From Symbiodinium natans (Eukaryota; Sar; Dinophyceae; Suessiales; Symbiodiniaceae), in contig CAJNDS010002411.1 in the NCBI GenBank assembly GCA_905221605.1, positions 374,001 to 438,000 of the forward strand: 64,000 nt of DNA, given 5' to 3'. A model generated the notes under the pieces. The model saw nothing but the letters and a program-made list of their open reading frames with translations, did no database searches and was not told the DNA's origin. The translations under genes and the position numbers were made by a program. Positions 22,320 through 34,749 of this stretch are shown one piece after another. Each line of letters starts with the position of its first letter. Within the stretch, counting starts at the first letter, position 1.

Positions 22320-25300
22320 TTTGAAGGGGCGTTGAGGAGCCCTAGCCCGGTTCCTTCAGCTGAAAAGCTCACTGCACTTGTGCCCCTGTCGCTTAAGTGC
22401 ATGGCCTGGCTCAAGTGCCAAAGAGTCGGTGTTCCCATGCAACCGAAGGCCACGCTCAAGCGATTTCATGTTTGTTCTGACTGAGCTCCTGGACATCTGC
22501 CGGCAATGATCCGGCATGCGGGAGGCCGCGGTACAGAAGGTCCGTTTCACCAATCGATTCGACTCCTTGCAGCTCTGCTTGTGCAGACGAGGCCGAGCTC
22601 CAAAAAGCCTGATGGCAGAAAAGCAACAGCCAGTTGAAGCCTGTCCTACTGCCATCTGCCGCCGTGCCTTGTTGGCTCGCTTTTAGGCCTCCAATTTGTT
22701 TGTGACGGTCCGACAAGTACAGCTGAGCGAGCAAGCGTCTGTATCGGAACTTAACCCATCTGTTGGCCGTACAGTGCAAGCTGTTCACATTAACACGTTG
22801 GCGCGCAGCGCTGGGGACGGACATCTGGGGACCATGGAGCCTGCGATGCCTGCAGCACTGCTCGGCACGCCAAGCCCCCGCCTGCTGCCCTGCTGGACTC
22901 CGAGACAACGAGGCGAGCACACACACACACACACAAAACACACAGATAAAAGCGTGAGAACGACATGCGCGACATACACACATATAGTAGTCGGCCATCA
23001 TGTATGCACAAGTACGCACTTCTCGAATCTGTTGAAGTGCCAAAGCCCTGCCAGTTCGTGGCTTGTGCCTCCCAGCCCTTGCAGCCAAACGAGCCAATGG
23101 AAGCGAAACAAGGTGGCGAGGAGCCAGGACGGACAGTTGATGCAGGGAATTCAAGCCGACTCGTGGATGGACAATCTTGGAGATGCTTGGAGGATCCAGC
23201 TGCTGGCAGCCACAGCTCTGACACTGCGTTTGCTTGTCAGACTGTGTTTTGCCCCCGATGATGTCGACATAAAGCTGAGCAGCCTCTTTCCTGCACTGAG
23301 AGAGTGAGTCGCTTTTTCGCTTTGCATTGTCTTCGCACTCTTTGCACTCATGACTCATGACTAAAATGACTAAAGCGCTTTTCGCGGGGAGTTGTTTTCA
23401 GTATCTGGCACACTGGACAGCATCTTTCCTGGGGTGCACTGCCGGGGACACGGAGAGCATCCCAGAGTGGCTGATGCATTATCATCATCGTTTTGTAAAC
23501 AGACAGGCAAGTCCATTGCCGACGTCCTGCTGGGCCGCTTTGACACAGCACGCGTTACCTTGAACAGGGCACGCCGGTGGCTCCGCGTGCACAAGTGCGA
23601 GGTAGAATGTCAGCTGGCCGTTCAGCTGCACAGCATCTGAGAGTTCTGCATATCTGCTACACCAGATTGACAAGGTTTCAAGTGCGCGGCAAATGCCTAG
23701 AGCTTCAGGTCAACTCTGGAATCAACCCTATGTTTTGGCTGTTCGTGCCACTGATGCTGGCTCTTTCGCCCAGACTGGTGCTCGTTGGCTGGCTTTTGGG
23801 GTACATCTTTCTTCCCCGCGCAGCCAAAACAGAGCCTGGGAGACGTGAGACCCGCTTCACTGCCCGCCTGTCTGCAGAAGATCTGTGGGGGTGCAGCTTG
23901 GTTGCATTGGTGGCGTTTCCAGAAAGTTCCGGCCTCTGGCTGGGATGCGTTTCTTGTTTACTCTCGGCAAGTGCAAAGAAGCGTCAAAAGTTCAAACCCT
24001 AAACCCTTCGCAGATGCCGCAAATGTTCACAGTCCTTTGTGTCGAGTGGAGGCCGCTTGTGGAGAGATGTGGTCACCTCCGGGCTGCGAGACATCATGAA
24101 CTACAGTGTTGCAGGCAGCGGTGTCCACGCATTCCATGTATCTAGCATTTCACCTGCGATTGTCCTGAGGAATGGTGGCGCTTCCCCGAGAAGTTTCGGG
24201 AGAGCTTTCTGCCGCCACATCTTTCGAGGTGAAGGGTCTTCAGGCCAGGCGCCGGATTCAGTTGCAAGTGCCATTCATTGCGGGCAAGCTACGAGGACTT
24301 GCCAGATTGTTGGGAATGTGCCAGGTCTCCGAATCTTGCCTCATTTTGGATGCAGTTGCGAACCTGCCGGGCAAGACGGTGTTCCAGTATCGCCTGAAGA
24401 CGCCCGTCCTGAATGTTGCATACCTGCATGCATGTGGTCATTGCCTAGGGCAAACAGCGTGCTGTCGGGGAACTCGTGCTTTCTGAGCTTTGTCCGAGAG
24501 TGTCCGAGGACTGGCGTATCGCTTGGTGAGGTAGATGGATGTCAATGTATCATCTGGGATGACCCATGCATTGAGGTGGATGTTTTTGTTCATAGGCTGA
24601 GACAGGATTGAGCAATGGATTGATGTGATGTAAGTATATGTAAGTGGTTTTCGCAACCCTGAAGGTGACTCCTGGCTGGCAATTGCCCAAGTTCTGGGCA
24701 CCAATTGGAAGCTTCGCGGGCCTGGGATTGCCCGACAAGTTGAGATTTTCTCGCTTTGAGTTCCTGTCGGTGGCTTGGCTGTTCGATTTCTATTTCTTTA
24801 CTAGAGCAGACTTTCAGAGGTACAGAAATGAAAACTGGCAAATACCGCCGCATAAGTCCAACCGAGGATGGGCAGCTGGTGATGGAGGGGCGTGTTGCTG
24901 GAGAAGGCTCGTAGAAATGCGTCGAAAACGTCGCACTGTTCTTCCAACCCAGGCCTCCACTATCCCACGCTCTGAAAATAGCTGTCTTCCTCCTGAAGGC
25001 GACCGGCAGGCGATCATCCCGATCTAGAGGAATGTGAGCATCATTGAGCACTAGTAGTGAGCACTACATGGTGCAAGAGTTGCAGAGCATCAAAAACGCC
25101 TGGAACAATTCCCTGCTCTTGCAGATCGCAGCTTCGTGCCTGAACTGCACCGACACGCTGACTGCGCGAGGAAGCTTCTTCTGCGCAATGATGAAGCTTT
25201 CCCAAGCATGCTTGCCCGCGCCGTGCTCAAAGCTGAACCACAATTCATTTCATTTGTCCTGCCCAGAGTCGGGGCAGATGCTGGAAGCTCAGATATGTGA

Positions 25301-25430
25301 AGCCGTGAAGCATCATGGTTGCCATATGGTGCCCCCCCAAGTCCTCAGCGAACCGTTTGATCGTGGAGATTTGCAGAGGCATGGACTCGGCACATGGAGC
25401 GGCCGGAGGCAGAACTGGGTGACTGCATAA
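22320..25430 (+). CDS. Candidate split gene downstream of REP, function unknown
   Basis: Several + frames look coding. They are about 23160-23307 (DAWRIQLLAATALTLRLLVR then LCFAPDDVDIKLSSLFPAL), 23500-23590 (TGKSIADVLLGRFDTARVTL), 23690-23825 (INPMFWLFVPLMLALSPRLV then LVGWLLGYIFLPRA, which looks like a membrane hairpin), 24060-24180 (GLRDIMNYSVAGSGVHAFHV), 24200-24420 (FEVKGLQARRRIQLQVPFIA) and 24730-24800 (LRFSRFEFLSVAWLFDFYFF). The hydrophobic pair recalls C-terminal membrane hairpins of C2-domain tethers such as MCTPs, but no C2 or SMP domain is certain. Exon joins were not solved, and this may be more than one gene. Confidence 0.3.
22919..22985 (+). repeat. CA-rich simple repeat
   Basis: A CACACA run with AAAACACACA and GACATACACACATA interruptions. 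Confidence 0.8.
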
Positions 25431-26179
25431 GCGTTGTCCACGGGGAAGCCCAAGGATTTGTGAAGGGGCTTCCGTGCTCTAAAGGCACTGCGACCCTGGC
25501 TAGGGAAAGAGTTTTGGCAAGAGGTCGAGGCAGTGCCCTCCAGCTCAGCGATATCTTCATTCGTCAGCCAGGCGCCTTGGACAATTAAAGGCTCAAGGCC
25601 GCAACTGGAGATGAACTCGTAAATTTCTGACATTGCTGTATCATCTTGAGGAAGACATAGGTCAGAAGTCCTGATCGGCCCGCTACTGACATGCCATCGG
25701 GACATCCTGTCCTTCGTGGCTGTGGTTAGGAACGGTTCGGACATGTTTGGACATATACATCAACAAGTCATCAACATGCAAGGGGTCAAGTTTTTAGTCT
25801 CTGTGTGCAATGCATCCCGGAGCAGGCTAAGCTCGCGTTCGAGTACTCCTTGAAGAACCTGCTTTGGAAACAAGCGGTGCCTGACCTGACATGACGGTGA
25901 GGTTTATCTTAGGTGTGGGGGCTTGTAAATTGTGCCCGATTGATTCGAGGCCTTCTACGCTGAGAGGCTTGTAGCCGAGCGACCTTGCGACGAAACGCCT
26001 ATGCCTGAGTTGAGTGGTCCTGCTGATGGGAAGTGCCCATTAATTGTTTTGGCCATTCAGACAGTTGGCTACGTCCTTCTGCAAGGACGTATCTGCTTGG
26101 GCTGGCCTACTTCCACAATCAGGTGCTGCAGAAGCTAACGATGGCAACCCACAGTCCGACCCGTTCGACGGGCGTGTGT

Positions 26180-26235
26180 TACACGTGCGTGCGTGCGTGG
26201 GCGGGTGGGTGTGTGTGTGTGTGGGTGTGTGTGTG
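26180..26235 (+). repeat. GT/GCGT-rich simple repeat
   Basis: An alternating GTGCGT, GGGT and GTGTGT run. Confidence 0.8.
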
Positions 26236-28889
26236 GAAGCCCTGATTCTAAGCTAAGGGCTCGTGGATGTTGATCAAAATCGCTTTTTCAGTTCCGGGTA
26301 CATTCTTGAACCGCAGGGGGCAGCAGGGAGTCCACAGTTCTGCTGCTGCCAGCGCAGACAGCTGTGGATACTCCGTGAAGCAGATTGGGACGCCAATCTG
26401 TGTACCTGCAATATCGTGTCTCAGAAAGTCGGGACCTTTTCCACTTAGCCAAACCGTGTTCCAAAGTCAGGCGCTCGGAGAACAGGTACATGATCATGAG
26501 GTCTCTTTCCGACAATCAACATCTGACAGGTTTCTAAGGCTACCGAACGCTCGACTTCCCCAATACCATGATCGTCAAAGAAACTGGACAGTGGGATATC
26601 ACAATTACTCCGTGTACGTGTGTACGTGCATACGTGCGTACGTGTGTGTCTGTGTGCTGAAGATGTGCTATTGGAAAAAGACGTTAAAACTATTTTTGAG
26701 TTTACGTCCCACGGAAGTTTCGTCTGCTCTGAGGATCTCTTTGTTTTTTCTGGTGCTTTTGCTGTCGAGTCGGAATTGATTCGAAGACTGAGGCGGATCG
26801 AATCATGCATGGACCGCGCGTTCGCTGCCCATCGAGTGCTCTCAGTTGGAAAATCAAGCCCACGGCAGGTGGCCAAACGTTGTGTACAGTCTTCAACTCC
26901 CTTTTCCCAACTTCGGTGGTTTGCACGGGGGATCATCAGTGGCGTGACTTTCATCCACCGTGGGCACCTGTGGGCACGCAGTACTGGTTCGGATCCGCAC
27001 CACCTGCGAGATGTGCAAATGGTTTAACGTGTCGTTTAGCTTCTTGCGGCAGCTCGTTGTGTCGCAACCTTAAAGTTTGCTGGAACTATGCGAAACGTTT
27101 CCTTTTGGATGCCGTGGGATGCCGTGGGCCTATCTTCCCTGGCCAAGCACGTGCAACTCATTGCACACATAAACTCACATGAATGGAGTAGGCTGGCCTG
27201 AGTTCGAGAGATGTTTGCAGCAGCGACAGGCACGCGCCGTTTTCGGTGGCCTGTGCGGTGGCGCACAACCGCTGCTCAGCTGTTGCTCCTTCTGCTCCTT
27301 CTGCTCCTTTTGCTTTAATGGATCACGCACATGCGGCTCGAATGGGAATGGCACAGCAAGGATCATCGAGAAACTCATAAAATCATCGCCTGCGTTGTCT
27401 GGCAGCCTGTTTCTCGCCCTTTGCTTTTCGCAGAGAGTGGCCGCCAAAACACACGTCGCCAGCAGCTTCCAGCCTCTCAGCTTCCTGCGAAACTGCCCAT
27501 GCGACATCCGCGGCCTTGTGCAATAGATTCCAAGCCCGGATTGCATTCCCGCCTCCAAAACAAACAAGTGCGAAGTCCAAAGGGCAGGGTTCTTCGCGAA
27601 AGATCCACGTGAGGTCCGCGTAAGTCATGGCGGACATTCTTAGACATTCCGGGCCCACGGTTTTACGTCGTAAAGGGTTTGGCAAAACCTGCAGGATTTA
27701 GGTTCTAGCGTTCGTTGCACTTTCCAAGAACTGCAGAGTATCTCGTCACCCTGTGTGTTTGTGGGAACGCCATAAGCCCTAAACCCTTTAAGGCTGTGAA
27801 TTTTATATTCGTTAGCCTCGAAAGTTCGGGATTCAGGTCTTGAAAGTTGGGCTCATAACAGAGACCCGTACGACGATGGGCCCGCGAAGTAAGTTGTTTC
27901 TCCGCGAAGAGCTCATTTGGGGATGAAGGAGTTTAGATCAGGTCACTGCCTGAGCCTGGTCAAAACATAAAGGTGTCAAGGGCGGTGTCCCAGCAGTTAG
28001 CATCGAAACCCGAGACAGGACGGCTTCAAAGATCAGTGAAGGTGCAGACTGTGCAGATGAACCTGTTGCCAGGAGCTGGCCAGGGCGCAGTGGCACCTGC
28101 AGGCGCAAGCGAAGCGAACTTTCAATGCAACGAGGATGCGCGAGGACGGTTCTTAAGAAGCTCTGTGCAGAAGACGGTGCCAGGGCAATAAGCTTCCCGA
28201 AGCCAGGCCCGGTTCTGCCATGGCTCCGATGGTGTTCGTATGTGTTTGTAGAAATATTCAGAGTCTTGGAGGTACTTGCTTGCGAGGTGCTGCTCGCAGT
28301 TAAAGCGCTTCATCCTCAGTGTGGGTCCGTATGTTGCATTGCGGGCGCAAGCCGGGAACCACTAGTTGAGTTTGCCCCACTTGCCCCACTTACCGTCCTC
28401 CTTTCCCGACGCAAGTCTCCCTCACAGTCAGGCGTCACGATCCAGCTTTCCCTTTGTGGCATGTCGAGGGCATCTGAGGCACCCCCACCATCCCCCACCC
28501 CCCTCCCCCTTTGATGACAAGGGGAAGGCGTCGGGATCCACGCTTTGTGGGGCAAATTCTGCCGGCACTGGTGCTTTTTTCCTTTTGTTCCCCACCCTCG
28601 GTGTGGTTTTTAGGATTTTGAACTAAGCTCTCCTCGCCCTGCTCCTCGCCCATCACCCGTATCCCACACCAGAGTATCCCAGAGTGTCCCTGGAGTGCCC
28701 AACCGCAAACAATTCCAAAGCTGCAGCGTGGGGGTGTTCGAAGTAAAATGTGTTTTGTTGTTTTTTGTGTTTTTTTTGCTGCTGTTGCCCTTGGTCGCTG
28801 GAAAAGAGAAAGAGAGGGAAGCTCGAAAGAAAGAGTTGAAGAATGAAAGAAGGCAAGGAAGAAAAGATAACCCTTAAACCATTTCCTGG

Positions 28890-29095
28890 CCCCAAAGCAA
28901 AGCAAAACCCTAAGTCTTCAGCCCGAAAGCCGGTAGAGGGAAAATGAAGGAAAGAAGGTCGGAAGATCGGCCGAAAGCGCTAAGACCCTGAAACCCTGAA
29001 ACCCAAAAACAATCAACCTCAGCCCTAGGCCCTAAGCCTCAAGCCCTAAACTGGGCCTGAACCCTACACCCTTAAACCCTGAAGCCAGTAAAGAA
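28890..29095 (+). repeat. Degenerate telomere-like tract (CCCTAAA orientation)
   Basis: ACCCTGAAACCCTGAAACCC, CCCTAAGCCTCAAGCCCTAA and AAACCCTGAAG words recur over 200 bp. The complementary (CCCTAAA) strand of the algal/plant telomere repeat, strongly decayed. Confidence 0.65.
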
Positions 29096-29224
29096 ACACA
29101 AGTAGTCAGAAAAGAAATGTTCCCTTCATTTCGTATCCCAGGAGTAAGTATAGCACTTCTAGTCCAAGATCTCTGAGATTCCCTCATGTTGTGTCACAGA
29201 TCGTCCGATCCTCTACAGCCCCCA

Positions 29225-29700
29225 GGCTGGGATCTCGCTGAAGATGCACTTTTGCCTTCCAGCGCGGGAGGTCAGAGTTCCCAAACAGCCTCCACATGCT
29301 ATGGCGACAGGAGGAATCCTAGAGGGTACGAGTAACATGGGTAACTTCATTGTGATGACATGTTGCTGTGGGGTCTCTCAGGCAACCTCAACGAGGTCGT
29401 CAATGGTGCTGCAGGCCTCTTCCTGTTTGGTCAGGCGCCCGCGCTTAGGTGCTTCGGTGCTTCGGTGCTCCGGTGCTCCGGTGCTCCGGTGCTTCGGTGC
29501 TTCGGTGCAACCGAGAACAGTCTAGTCATTGAAACTGGCCGCACAATGCACCCCCCCCCCCCTGACACAAAGGGTGCACATGTGCTGAGAGGGCCAGCGG
29601 GGCATTGCGCGCAGGTCCAGGAGAGGCAAGGCCGGCGAGAGCAAGCAGTCGAGTGCTACTTCAGGTGTCTGCAGGAGTGCCCCTTTATGCCTCCTTGGCC
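29225..29700 (+). CDS. Candidate exons with one TPR-like motif
   Basis: Frames include HAMATGGILEGTSNMGNF (about 29298-29355), then in another phase MLLWGLSGNLNEVVNGAAGL (about 29360-29420). After a 9-bp repeat comes VQERQGRREQAVECYFRCLQ-ECPF (about 29616-29685), which has the spacing of a tetratricopeptide helix pair. A TPR protein such as an APC/C subunit is conceivable, but a single motif cannot decide it. Exon joins are unresolved and a repeat interrupts the region. Confidence 0.3.
29448..29508 (+). repeat. 9-bp minisatellite (GTGCTTCGG/GTGCTCCGG)
   Basis: About six to seven copies of a 9-bp unit with C/T variation at one position. Confidence 0.9.
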
Positions 29701-32700
29701 TGATTGCATATGGTGGGCAAAGTAGGCAAAACAGCACTGGGACTTTCCTTTGCTGCGGCATGCCATGATTCTGGGGGCATTCACGACAGGTGGGAAGCCT
29801 ACGAGCGCTGGTCTTGGCTGGTGCCGAACGCTTAACCCGGGGATCTGTCCCTCATGGCAGCATGTTTCTTTGATTCCACTACCAAGCTCTCGACTTAACA
29901 TACTCGTCCGAATGCATCTCCTTGGATCAGAGGCTGGGATCACCATCCCCCTCGCCCGCGACTCTGTTTGTGTTGTTTTTGGTGTTCTATTTTCTCCGGT
30001 GTTCTGCCGCCAAGCTAAACTCCAGAAAAGCGAAAAGGGCAAATGCGGTGACATTTTTACGTTCGAAGCGCTAAATAATCCAGGAGTCTAAGAATCTAAC
30101 CAAGGCGCTCGTCAACTGCTGGAGTCGCACCATCGACCTTCAGGCCTGTGCAGATGTTTTATTCAGGATGCTGACTACTACGGTGTTGGATCAGTGGTGT
30201 CTGGTGATTCCATGATGCATCCCCCGCAGTGACGAGAAGCTGGCGCAGACAGCTGCCTTAGTCAGCTCCAGCAGGGAGGCAGGAGGGGGAGACGAGTGCA
30301 AGCATCAGAGCGTTTCTAGGAGACTAAGAAACAAGGGAGATGTCAGCTTCAAAATCCAGGTGGGGGTGGCAGTACCCGCACCACTGCGAGCCCCAGGCGT
30401 TTACTTGCGTCAGGGGAAAAGGGGGCAGGGGAGTAAAAGAACATTTGCTCTATTTTTGCTCAGGGGTGAGTACGGATGGCTCACGTTTCGAGGGAAGGAC
30501 GGTATCGGATGAATGGGACATCAAGGCTGCAGTCAGAATCTATCACTGGCTGGCCATGTAGGAGGGAATAGAACTGCCTCAACGTGCATGGAGTTCATGA
30601 CTCAGGGCGATGTATGCTTTAGGTTTGCCCCTCTGACGACAAGCTAGAAGCACATGATCGGTTGTTTCTGCAGCGATGCATCAGGGCATGGCGCTGAGCG
30701 AGTGTGGAACTCTCAGAGTGGGGCAGCTCATGGACAGCGATCGATAGATGATTTGTAGACCCATGGCATTGTAATGGATGCCCACGGATGTCCACACACA
30801 TGCCCGCCCTGCCAAACATGCTGGGATCAGTGGCCAGCTTCATGGAAAGTGGCGTTCACCCCGCAACATTTTCGGCTCTCAGAGGGCTGCTCGCAGCCTC
30901 AGTTTCACTGACATGGCGGAATGATCGTTTCACCGGATTCAGCCGATCCAGAGCCCCCTGAGCCATTCAATGCAGACTGCGAAGCCTGCGGAGAGGGGCG
31001 GGATCCAGCAGATCCAGGTGGCGTGCCCGCACCTCTAGTGTTTGCAGATACGAACCAATGAAGACAATCAAGAGACATATTTGCGCGACTGAGGCTACCG
31101 CGATGCGGCAGCACTTCCTCTTCCAATTCAGAGGATAACTAAATGCCACAAGCTCCTTGCTTCAGAAAGCACGGCAAGATACAGCAAGGCTTGGTACGGC
31201 TTGATCCCTCTCTTAGACTGTCTGTTCAGAGGTTCGTTCCACTGAGCCGGCCAGTTGGCATGGTGGACTTGGGAATCGACCCATTGTCCTGCAGCCTATG
31301 TCGAGCTGGTGATTGCAATGGCGCACGTGTGCCTCAGATGCCACATGCGATAGTCAGTTCCTGCATGTTTACATTACTTCACAGCTTGTTGCCTCTCACA
31401 GCTTGAGTCTCCAAGATGAGTCCGACAAGATACATGTGTACTCTCATGTGCTGTCCAACGTGCATTCCCTCACGTTTTATGAAGACTCGCACCTCATGCT
31501 AGCGAATGCCAATCATTCTGCTCATCGGCTTGAGTCCTTTGCCACATGTGTGACCGATTGTCCCAAGGCCCTCTCACAGACTCTCAGCACCGAAGCGGGT
31601 TCCAGGCCTCACTCATTTCAGGCGGGGAATATCTTAGAATGCCGCAAGCGCCTCACTCCTGAACCGCCCGGTCAGGTGCGGGTTTCAGGCTATAGTTACT
31701 ATAGTGTTTAAACAGATTGCCCCAGAGGTGTTTGAGACTGCTGCTTGGCTGATTAGGTGTGGAGAGGGGGAGGGGGGGGGAAGCGGGGACGGGGCGGGGG
31801 GGTGGGGCAGCAGGGGAGTGTACAGCTTAGCACTTGTCGCTCCACATCGTATTTTCCTAGCAGCACCTTGCATTATATTAAGCATGTGATTTTGCATGTA
31901 ATATCTGAATTGGCATTTCTTCTGCATTGCTTACATGATATATGTTTCGGGAACGACATGAGTCATCTTAGCATTCTCCTTTTCTGAAACCCTCGCAGAC
32001 GCCTGAAATGCTGCCTCCATCCAAGACAAAGCCTACCGCAGAAGACCTAAACACGACCCAAATAGTGTAGCCAAGTATAACCATTCGCTCCCTTCTACGC
32101 CCCTCACAAACACTAGCATTCCAAATAAAGTGGCTACCTTCTAACCCTTCCCAAAGTTGTCAAAACTGCAAAAGCTAGTGTCAGCTGTGTTTGTCCGGAA
32201 AAATGAGCCCCTTCTAAAACTCTCCAAGCACTTGAAACCCATTGCATTCCATACACAAAATACAAACAATGCACATGACCCGCCGATAGTGTGACCAGTC
32301 AAGGCATCATACAGAGTGCTGAACATCACACAAAGCCGCACGAACGAGTTGAGCAAATCATCGCCAAGCCGGCGAAAGCGGCTTGACAGGGCTTCTAATC
32401 GTCTTGGCGTCCCAGCAGCTGTCCTTCATAATTTGCAGAGTGTCGATATACCTATCGGATGACCTGAGCGCAAGTTACACAGTAGCGATGTCTTCTAAAA
32501 AAAGTTCCCAGTGCTGCCTTTTTCGTGACAGAAACTCCTCGAAAGTGTAGGGGGATGGGGTGTCCTGCTTTCGCATGATAGGAACTCATTCAAACTTTAG
32601 GGGGATGGTCCTTGCAAATTCGTGAGAGAAGCTCCTCCAGTTTTTGGCGGGATGGTGTTTGCAATTTGTCATCTAGAGGGATGATGCTTGCGATGTATTC

Positions 32701-32756
32701 GTATTTTCAAGTCTCAGGATGGTGATTGCAATTTGCCTGTTAAAAAACACTTTATA

Positions 32757-32785
32757 ATCATCATCATCATCATCATCATCTTCTT
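32757..32785 (+). repeat. (ATC)n microsatellite
   Basis: About eight ATC units followed by TTCTTC. Confidence 0.9.
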
Positions 32786-34113
32786 CTCAGTTCTAATGTC
32801 GAAGTTCCGTCTTGGAATGTTGAACTTCAGTACTCGAGCTGGATCCAAGATTCAAGATGCAAGAATCTCGAGTCTTGGATCCGGCCCGGAATGTTGAACT
32901 TCAATATTGCAATGTTGAGCTTCAGTGGAATATTAAACTTGAATCTGGAATCTTGAGTCCGGTCACCGGTTGCAGTTCAATGGTTACCGGAGAATCGCAG
33001 TTCGAGCAAACAAATCGTTCATTGAATATGAAATGCTTTGAAATGGCCAGAAGGCCTCGATAAATTCGATTTCACAGGGCTTTTAGGGACCTATTTCGCG
33101 GGCCCTTCAGACTACATTCCGAAGATGCCCACAACCCCAAAGATCTGTAGCATCATCACCAGAAATCCCATCCTAGGTATTATCCTGAATTCCATCTGTT
33201 AGTGGTTGATGCAAGAGCCAGACCACCTAACAGCCCAGCTAAAGACAGGTTCACGGCCGGATGGAACTCTCTTGACAAGGAACCCACCCTCGGGACCACA
33301 TAAAGCCCGTACAAAGTAACCGTGCAGAAGCACCCATCATAGAAGTCTAACCTTTAGGAAGAGGAGACGACCAAGAGCCCACGTCAGCTGTTATAGTCTG
33401 TCACAAAACCTTATTGTATGATGATAAGAGTGCAGAAGTTGCAAAAGTCAAGTGGTTAGTTCACGTCATGGTTCAACTTGGCGCCTTGTCAATGTTGAAT
33501 ACATCGTGAAAAATAGTTTCAGAGGTCAGTTTATTCAAAGACGCACTATCCTGGCTTCACATTCGGTCGTTTCTGGGTTTGCTTCCGTCTTTTCCGCTTT
33601 TGCCCAGCCATCGGCAACTGCGGGGTCCCTTTTCTTAGAGACTGAAACCCAACTAATTAAGCATTGTAGAATGACTTGAGCAACAATAAGCTGCGAAATG
33701 TCATTTCCGGATTCCGTCTGTTTCACCCGGCCCCTTTCTGTTGAGACTGGAACGCAAGAGGATGCGCTGTTGGGGCGAAATGCGCTAGTAGCAATGGCAA
33801 CAGTGGCAAAAAACATGTGAGTCATCGAAATCTGCGTAGCAAAATGGATAGTAAGGCTATCCCGCATGAAAAATGCACTAGCGGAATTGTCACGTATTGC
33901 ACGAAAACACAGACACACAACCCATTCATCCATGAAATCCACCACAAAAACAAAAGTAGACTTCAAATCATTTGTGCCAGATCAACGACAGACTGCATTT
34001 TAAAACCAGAATCAAACGCTATTTCATAGACGCAATCTTCATAGCGAATGGTCTCAATGGATAATTTTAACGCTACGCGCATGGTGATTCCGCAGCGCCC
34101 AAGTCGCTGCACC

Positions 34114-34192
34114 TTGGGGGGGGGGGGGCAGGGGGGGGGGGCGGGGGGGGGGGCAGGGGCGGGGCAGCGGGGGGGCGCGGGGGCAGGCGGGG
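34114..34192 (+). repeat. Dense poly-G tract
   Basis: At least six G-runs of five to twelve bases separated by CA, GC or CGC, on one strand. It has strong potential to form G-quadruplexes. Frames through it encode Gly or Pro runs and are not counted as genes. Confidence 0.85.
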
Positions 34193-34749
34193 CTTCAACT
34201 GTCTCTGGTCCTGGAACCGTCCGCTTTCAAATCGTGGTCGCCTACGCGGGGTACATTCCAAGCAAAAAAGGGGGGCCAACGTTTCGGCTTTGGGGGGGAG
34301 GATTTGGAGGGGGGTGCCTGTTCCCACAACCTATACACCTTCGGCCCGAGGCCTCGGCGGATATACTTCCAAAATGCTTGTAGAAGAAAACAGCGGGTAG
34401 CTGCATCTTTTGTGAGAGAGCCTCATAATGCTTACTGGTGCCAGCAAAGATCGATTAAGGTAAGTCAATAGCTACATATTTGCACATGCAAGAACGTGTT
34501 GTTGTACAATCGTGCTCATCTATTTGCTACTACTTCTCTTGCGCACATTAAAGCTTGAAAAATGTTGAATCTTCTGAATGAGTACAGAATCCAACACAAG
34601 AACTTCCTGGTAAGAATTTGCACCTGAGTATGCTTAGAGGCATGCGGCACGAGTTCTTAGGGACCAAGTGCCGCTACGAAAGTTACTCTTAGCAGAACCT
34701 GCACCTCTGGGTTTATGGTACTGTTATGAGGGTGCACGAACTCGACTCC

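Larger units (their letters stand above)
25440..29200. other. Stretch without a recognised gene
   Basis: Candidate frames exist, for example minus 25313-25744 with YEFISSCGLEPLIVQGAWLT and plus 26560-26620 with TLDFPNTMIVKETGQWDITI. Neither has a recognisable family or clear splice partners. GT-rich (about 26180-26235) and telomere-like tracts are present. Confidence 0.4.
29760..34740. other. Long stretch without a recognised gene
   Basis: There are isolated + frames, for example about 31405-31570 with SLQDESDKIHVYSHVLSNVH, but no family or splice structure could be established. G-rich runs (31757-31805, 34114-34190) and an ATC microsatellite (32757-32785) are the only clear features. The sequence from about 32000 to 34080 is somewhat AT-richer than the flanks. 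Confidence 0.45.
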
